From assembly GCA_963693085.1 (NCBI GenBank), contig OY856409.1, positions 525,969,303 through 526,033,302 on the forward strand: a stretch of 64,000 bases of DNA. The letters are read 5' to 3'. Numbering within the stretch: position 1 is the stretch's first letter; the number at the start of each line of letters is the position of its first letter. Origin of the DNA: Alisma plantago-aquatica. Its lineage: Eukaryota > Streptophyta > Magnoliopsida > Alismatales > Alismataceae. A program made the translations under genes and the position numbers. Below are positions 62,039-64,000 of the stretch, piece after piece. The notes beneath the pieces were generated by a model that was given only the letters and a program-made list of their open reading frames with translations, searched no databases and had not been told where the DNA came from.

Positions 62039-64000
62039 CTTTTTTTTTAAGTTAAGCCCTCAAATTTCATTAATCTAGCAAATTTGTCTCAACATAGTTC
62101 AACACATAAGCGGGGAAAGAAGAAGAGAAACTAAAATTATCTATACTACGGGCTAGCTAGTGTGTTAAATCATTGGCTTGTCTCCTACAGAACAGAAATG
62201 AAATGCTAGGGAAAAACTTAATAGACCGAGCAATGTCCTTCAGAAAGGTGCCCAGGAGATCCCTCTGGTTTGCTGCTCCAGTAATGAGGTTTATGACTGC
62301 CTCTGAATCAGATTCCACTATCAGTCTAGCGACATTCATTCCAAATGATTGCTTGACGGCCTGTCTCACTGCCCACGCTTCTGCACACTTGGCCTCCATA
62401 AGCGATGGTTTCCTATGGCCTGCTATCCTCAGAACCTTCCCATTACTATCCCACCAAACCATTCCGGCTCCATCATATCCTTGTATGTTTACTGCTGCCT
62501 CACAGTTAATCTTGACAGTGCCCTGTGGGGGGGTGACCACCTTAGTGCGGCTAGTTGCCTCGCCTGTGGGACATTGCTGCTTCTAGTTTCCCGGTGTCCT
62601 AGAATGAGTTCCAACAACGATCTTTGTGTAGCAGCGTGTGGGAACACCTTATTGCCGAATATCAAATCATTCCTCCATGTCCATATAGCCCACATAGAAG
62701 CGATCAACCCTTCAACTTCATCTTCCTCACTTGGCCGCAACAGTTCCAGAATGGCCTCATCGGTGCGGATGCGTTCAACCTGTCGAATGCGTCTTTATAG
62801 CTCCACCGGTCCTTCACTCCATAGTTCCCATGCTTGTGTGCATCTGAATAGCATGTGGTTTACGTCTTCCTTTTCCGTGTGGCAGATGTTGCATACACCT
62901 GTGTCGTGACAGTGGCGGTCATAGAGTCTACCAAGGGTTGCCATGGCCCCCGTTGCACAATGCCACAGAAAATGTGTTGCCTTAGGAAGCAGCCCCCTTT
63001 GCCATATCATTTTCCATACGCTCTTGCCTTGGTTGCTGGTGTGATCTTCAATGGACGTCACTGGGTGAGCAACCATCCAGTAGGCTGATCTCATCGTATA
63101 GTCTCCGCTCCTACTATGCATCTAGAATATGCTATCCTCTTGGGCCTCCTCTCCCAATGGTATCGCAAGGATCTTGTATGCCACCTCCGTCGTGAACAGA
63201 TTGGAAACACAGTCTTCATCCCACCTTCGAGTCATCGGGTCAATAAGCTGTTGAACATTTTGAACATTTGGAATTGAGATCCCAAGTGTGGATTCCAAGC
63301 TACCCCCCATATTTGGTATCCACCGATCAAACCAGATATTAATAGTTTCACCATCCCCTACTCTCCAACGTACTCCTTCAAGGACCAAGTGTTTTGAGTT
63401 CCATATGCTGTGCCAAGTGAAGCTCGGGTTATGCCCACGTCATGCTTCAAGGATTGACTGAGATGGGAAGTATCTTGCTTTAAGGACTTTGTATACTAGA
63501 GTATCCGTTCTGTGGAAAAGGTGCTACACTTGTTTTGCTAATAAGGCCTGGTTGAAGATGTGAATATTTCTGAAGCCCATGCCTCCTTGAGTTTTTGGCC
63601 TACAGAGGTTTTCCCAACTTATCCATGCTATCTTCTGTTCTACCCCTTTTGCTCCCCACCAGAACCTTGATATTGTGTTGTTAATGGAATCGAGTAGGTA
63701 TGATGGAAGTTGGAAGATACTCATAATGTATGAGGGGATCGCTTGAGCAACTGCCTTAATTAGGACTTCCTTCCCTGCCTTGGATAGTAGCTTTTCTTTC
63801 CGCCCTTGAAGTTTTCTCCATACTCATTCTTGGACATAGGCAAAGACTTATTTTTTTGATCTCCCGACCGTCGTTGGAAGTCCTAGATATTTTCTTTGTC
63901 TGTCTACCTCTTTGACTTGCAACATCTTGACTATTTCCTCCTTCCTTTCCCGACTGACCCCTTTGCTAAAATCCACCTCAGTTTTAGATAAGTTGATTTT
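62039..64000 (-). mobile_element. L1-type LINE, 3' half, continuing beyond the window
   Basis: The poly(A) tail on the minus strand is at 62040-62048 (nine T on the plus strand), after a short 3' untranslated region. Upstream on the minus strand is the C-terminal half of ORF2, continuing past the right edge of the window. The target duplication cannot be tested because the 5' end is outside. Confidence 0.88.
62130..64000 (-). pseudogene. LINE ORF2 C-terminal half: RT end, zf-RVT, RNase H
   Basis: From the right edge: INLSKTEVDFSKGVS, KYLGLPTTVGRSKK and [20 protein letters not shown] (end of reverse transcriptase), [20 protein letters not shown] with [19 protein letters not shown] (63524-63724), RWRVGDGETINIWFDRWIP (63320-63365), the zf-RVT region LLPKATHFLWHCATGAMATL and CNICHTEKEDVNHMLFRC (62795-63121), and a plant LINE RNase H (GTVKINCEAAVNIQGYDGAG, EAKCAEAWAVRQAVKQS, LIVESDSEAVINLI; 62157-62540). 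Stops and at least one frameshift (between 62740 and 62489) disrupt it. Presence of RNase H after zf-RVT is usual in plant L1-type LINEs. It would copy element RNA at the target site; here it is inactive. Confidence 0.9.

Overview
This window is repeat-dominated nuclear DNA from a seed plant, most likely a large-genome angiosperm. It is AT-rich and carries layers of plant transposable elements: CACTA, hAT, Ty1/copia, Ty3/gypsy chromovirus, L1-type and RTE-type LINEs. Coding stretches are interrupted by plant-like introns or by decay. The species cannot be named from the sequence. No rRNA, tRNA, CRISPR array or bacterial-style operon was seen, and no host gene was identified with confidence. 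The best candidate is an unrecognised two-exon gene at about 21.6-23.4 kb.

Layout. 0-6 kb: the coding body of an autonomous-type CACTA (En/Spm) element on the minus strand, with a TNP2-like transposase and a Transposase_24-like gene, both damaged. 6-9.9 kb: AT-rich DNA without recognisable genes, then a GC-rich patch with a short minisatellite. About 10-13.5 kb: a decayed LTR on the plus strand, related to the intact gypsy LTRs further right. 13.8-15.5 kb: a LINE 3' end, interrupted by a poly(A)-tailed retroposon with a 15-bp target duplication. 15.5-20.8 kb: a broken copia element whose 3' LTR holds a non-autonomous CACTA element (18406-20337, TSD CGT), which itself holds a non-autonomous hAT element (18963-19917, TSD ATGTTGTG). 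20.8-23.6 kb: a relatively GC-rich island with the candidate gene; a second hAT element (22094-23244, TSD CTTTAAAC) lies in its proposed intron and carries a long AC/AT microsatellite. 23.6-28.4 kb: no genes recognised. 28.4-31.6 kb: an RTE-type LINE on the minus strand. 33.9-34.1 kb: degenerate telomere-like repeats. 34.3-34.8 kb: a copia RNase H fragment.

The main feature is a structurally complete Ty3/gypsy Tekay/Del-type chromovirus at 35111-49567 on the minus strand. Its two LTRs are about 4.9 kb each, it is flanked by a CATAG target duplication, and it has a PBS, a PPT and gag-pol with a chromodomain. It is young by LTR similarity but its reading frame carries stops and frameshifts. Each LTR contains a dense array of a roughly 27-bp imperfect palindrome, downstream of the likely TATA box and therefore probably transcribed. 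49.6-51.8 kb: probable copia LTR debris. 51.9-58.0 kb: an old copia element on the minus strand, followed by a gag-plus-LTR fragment of a close relative (58.0-59.2 kb). 59.2-about 61.6 kb: a gypsy-like LTR remnant. 62.0-64 kb: the 3' half of an L1-type LINE on the minus strand, running off the window.

No cellular pathway is encoded here. The biology is transposon nesting, decay and repeat expansion inside elements.
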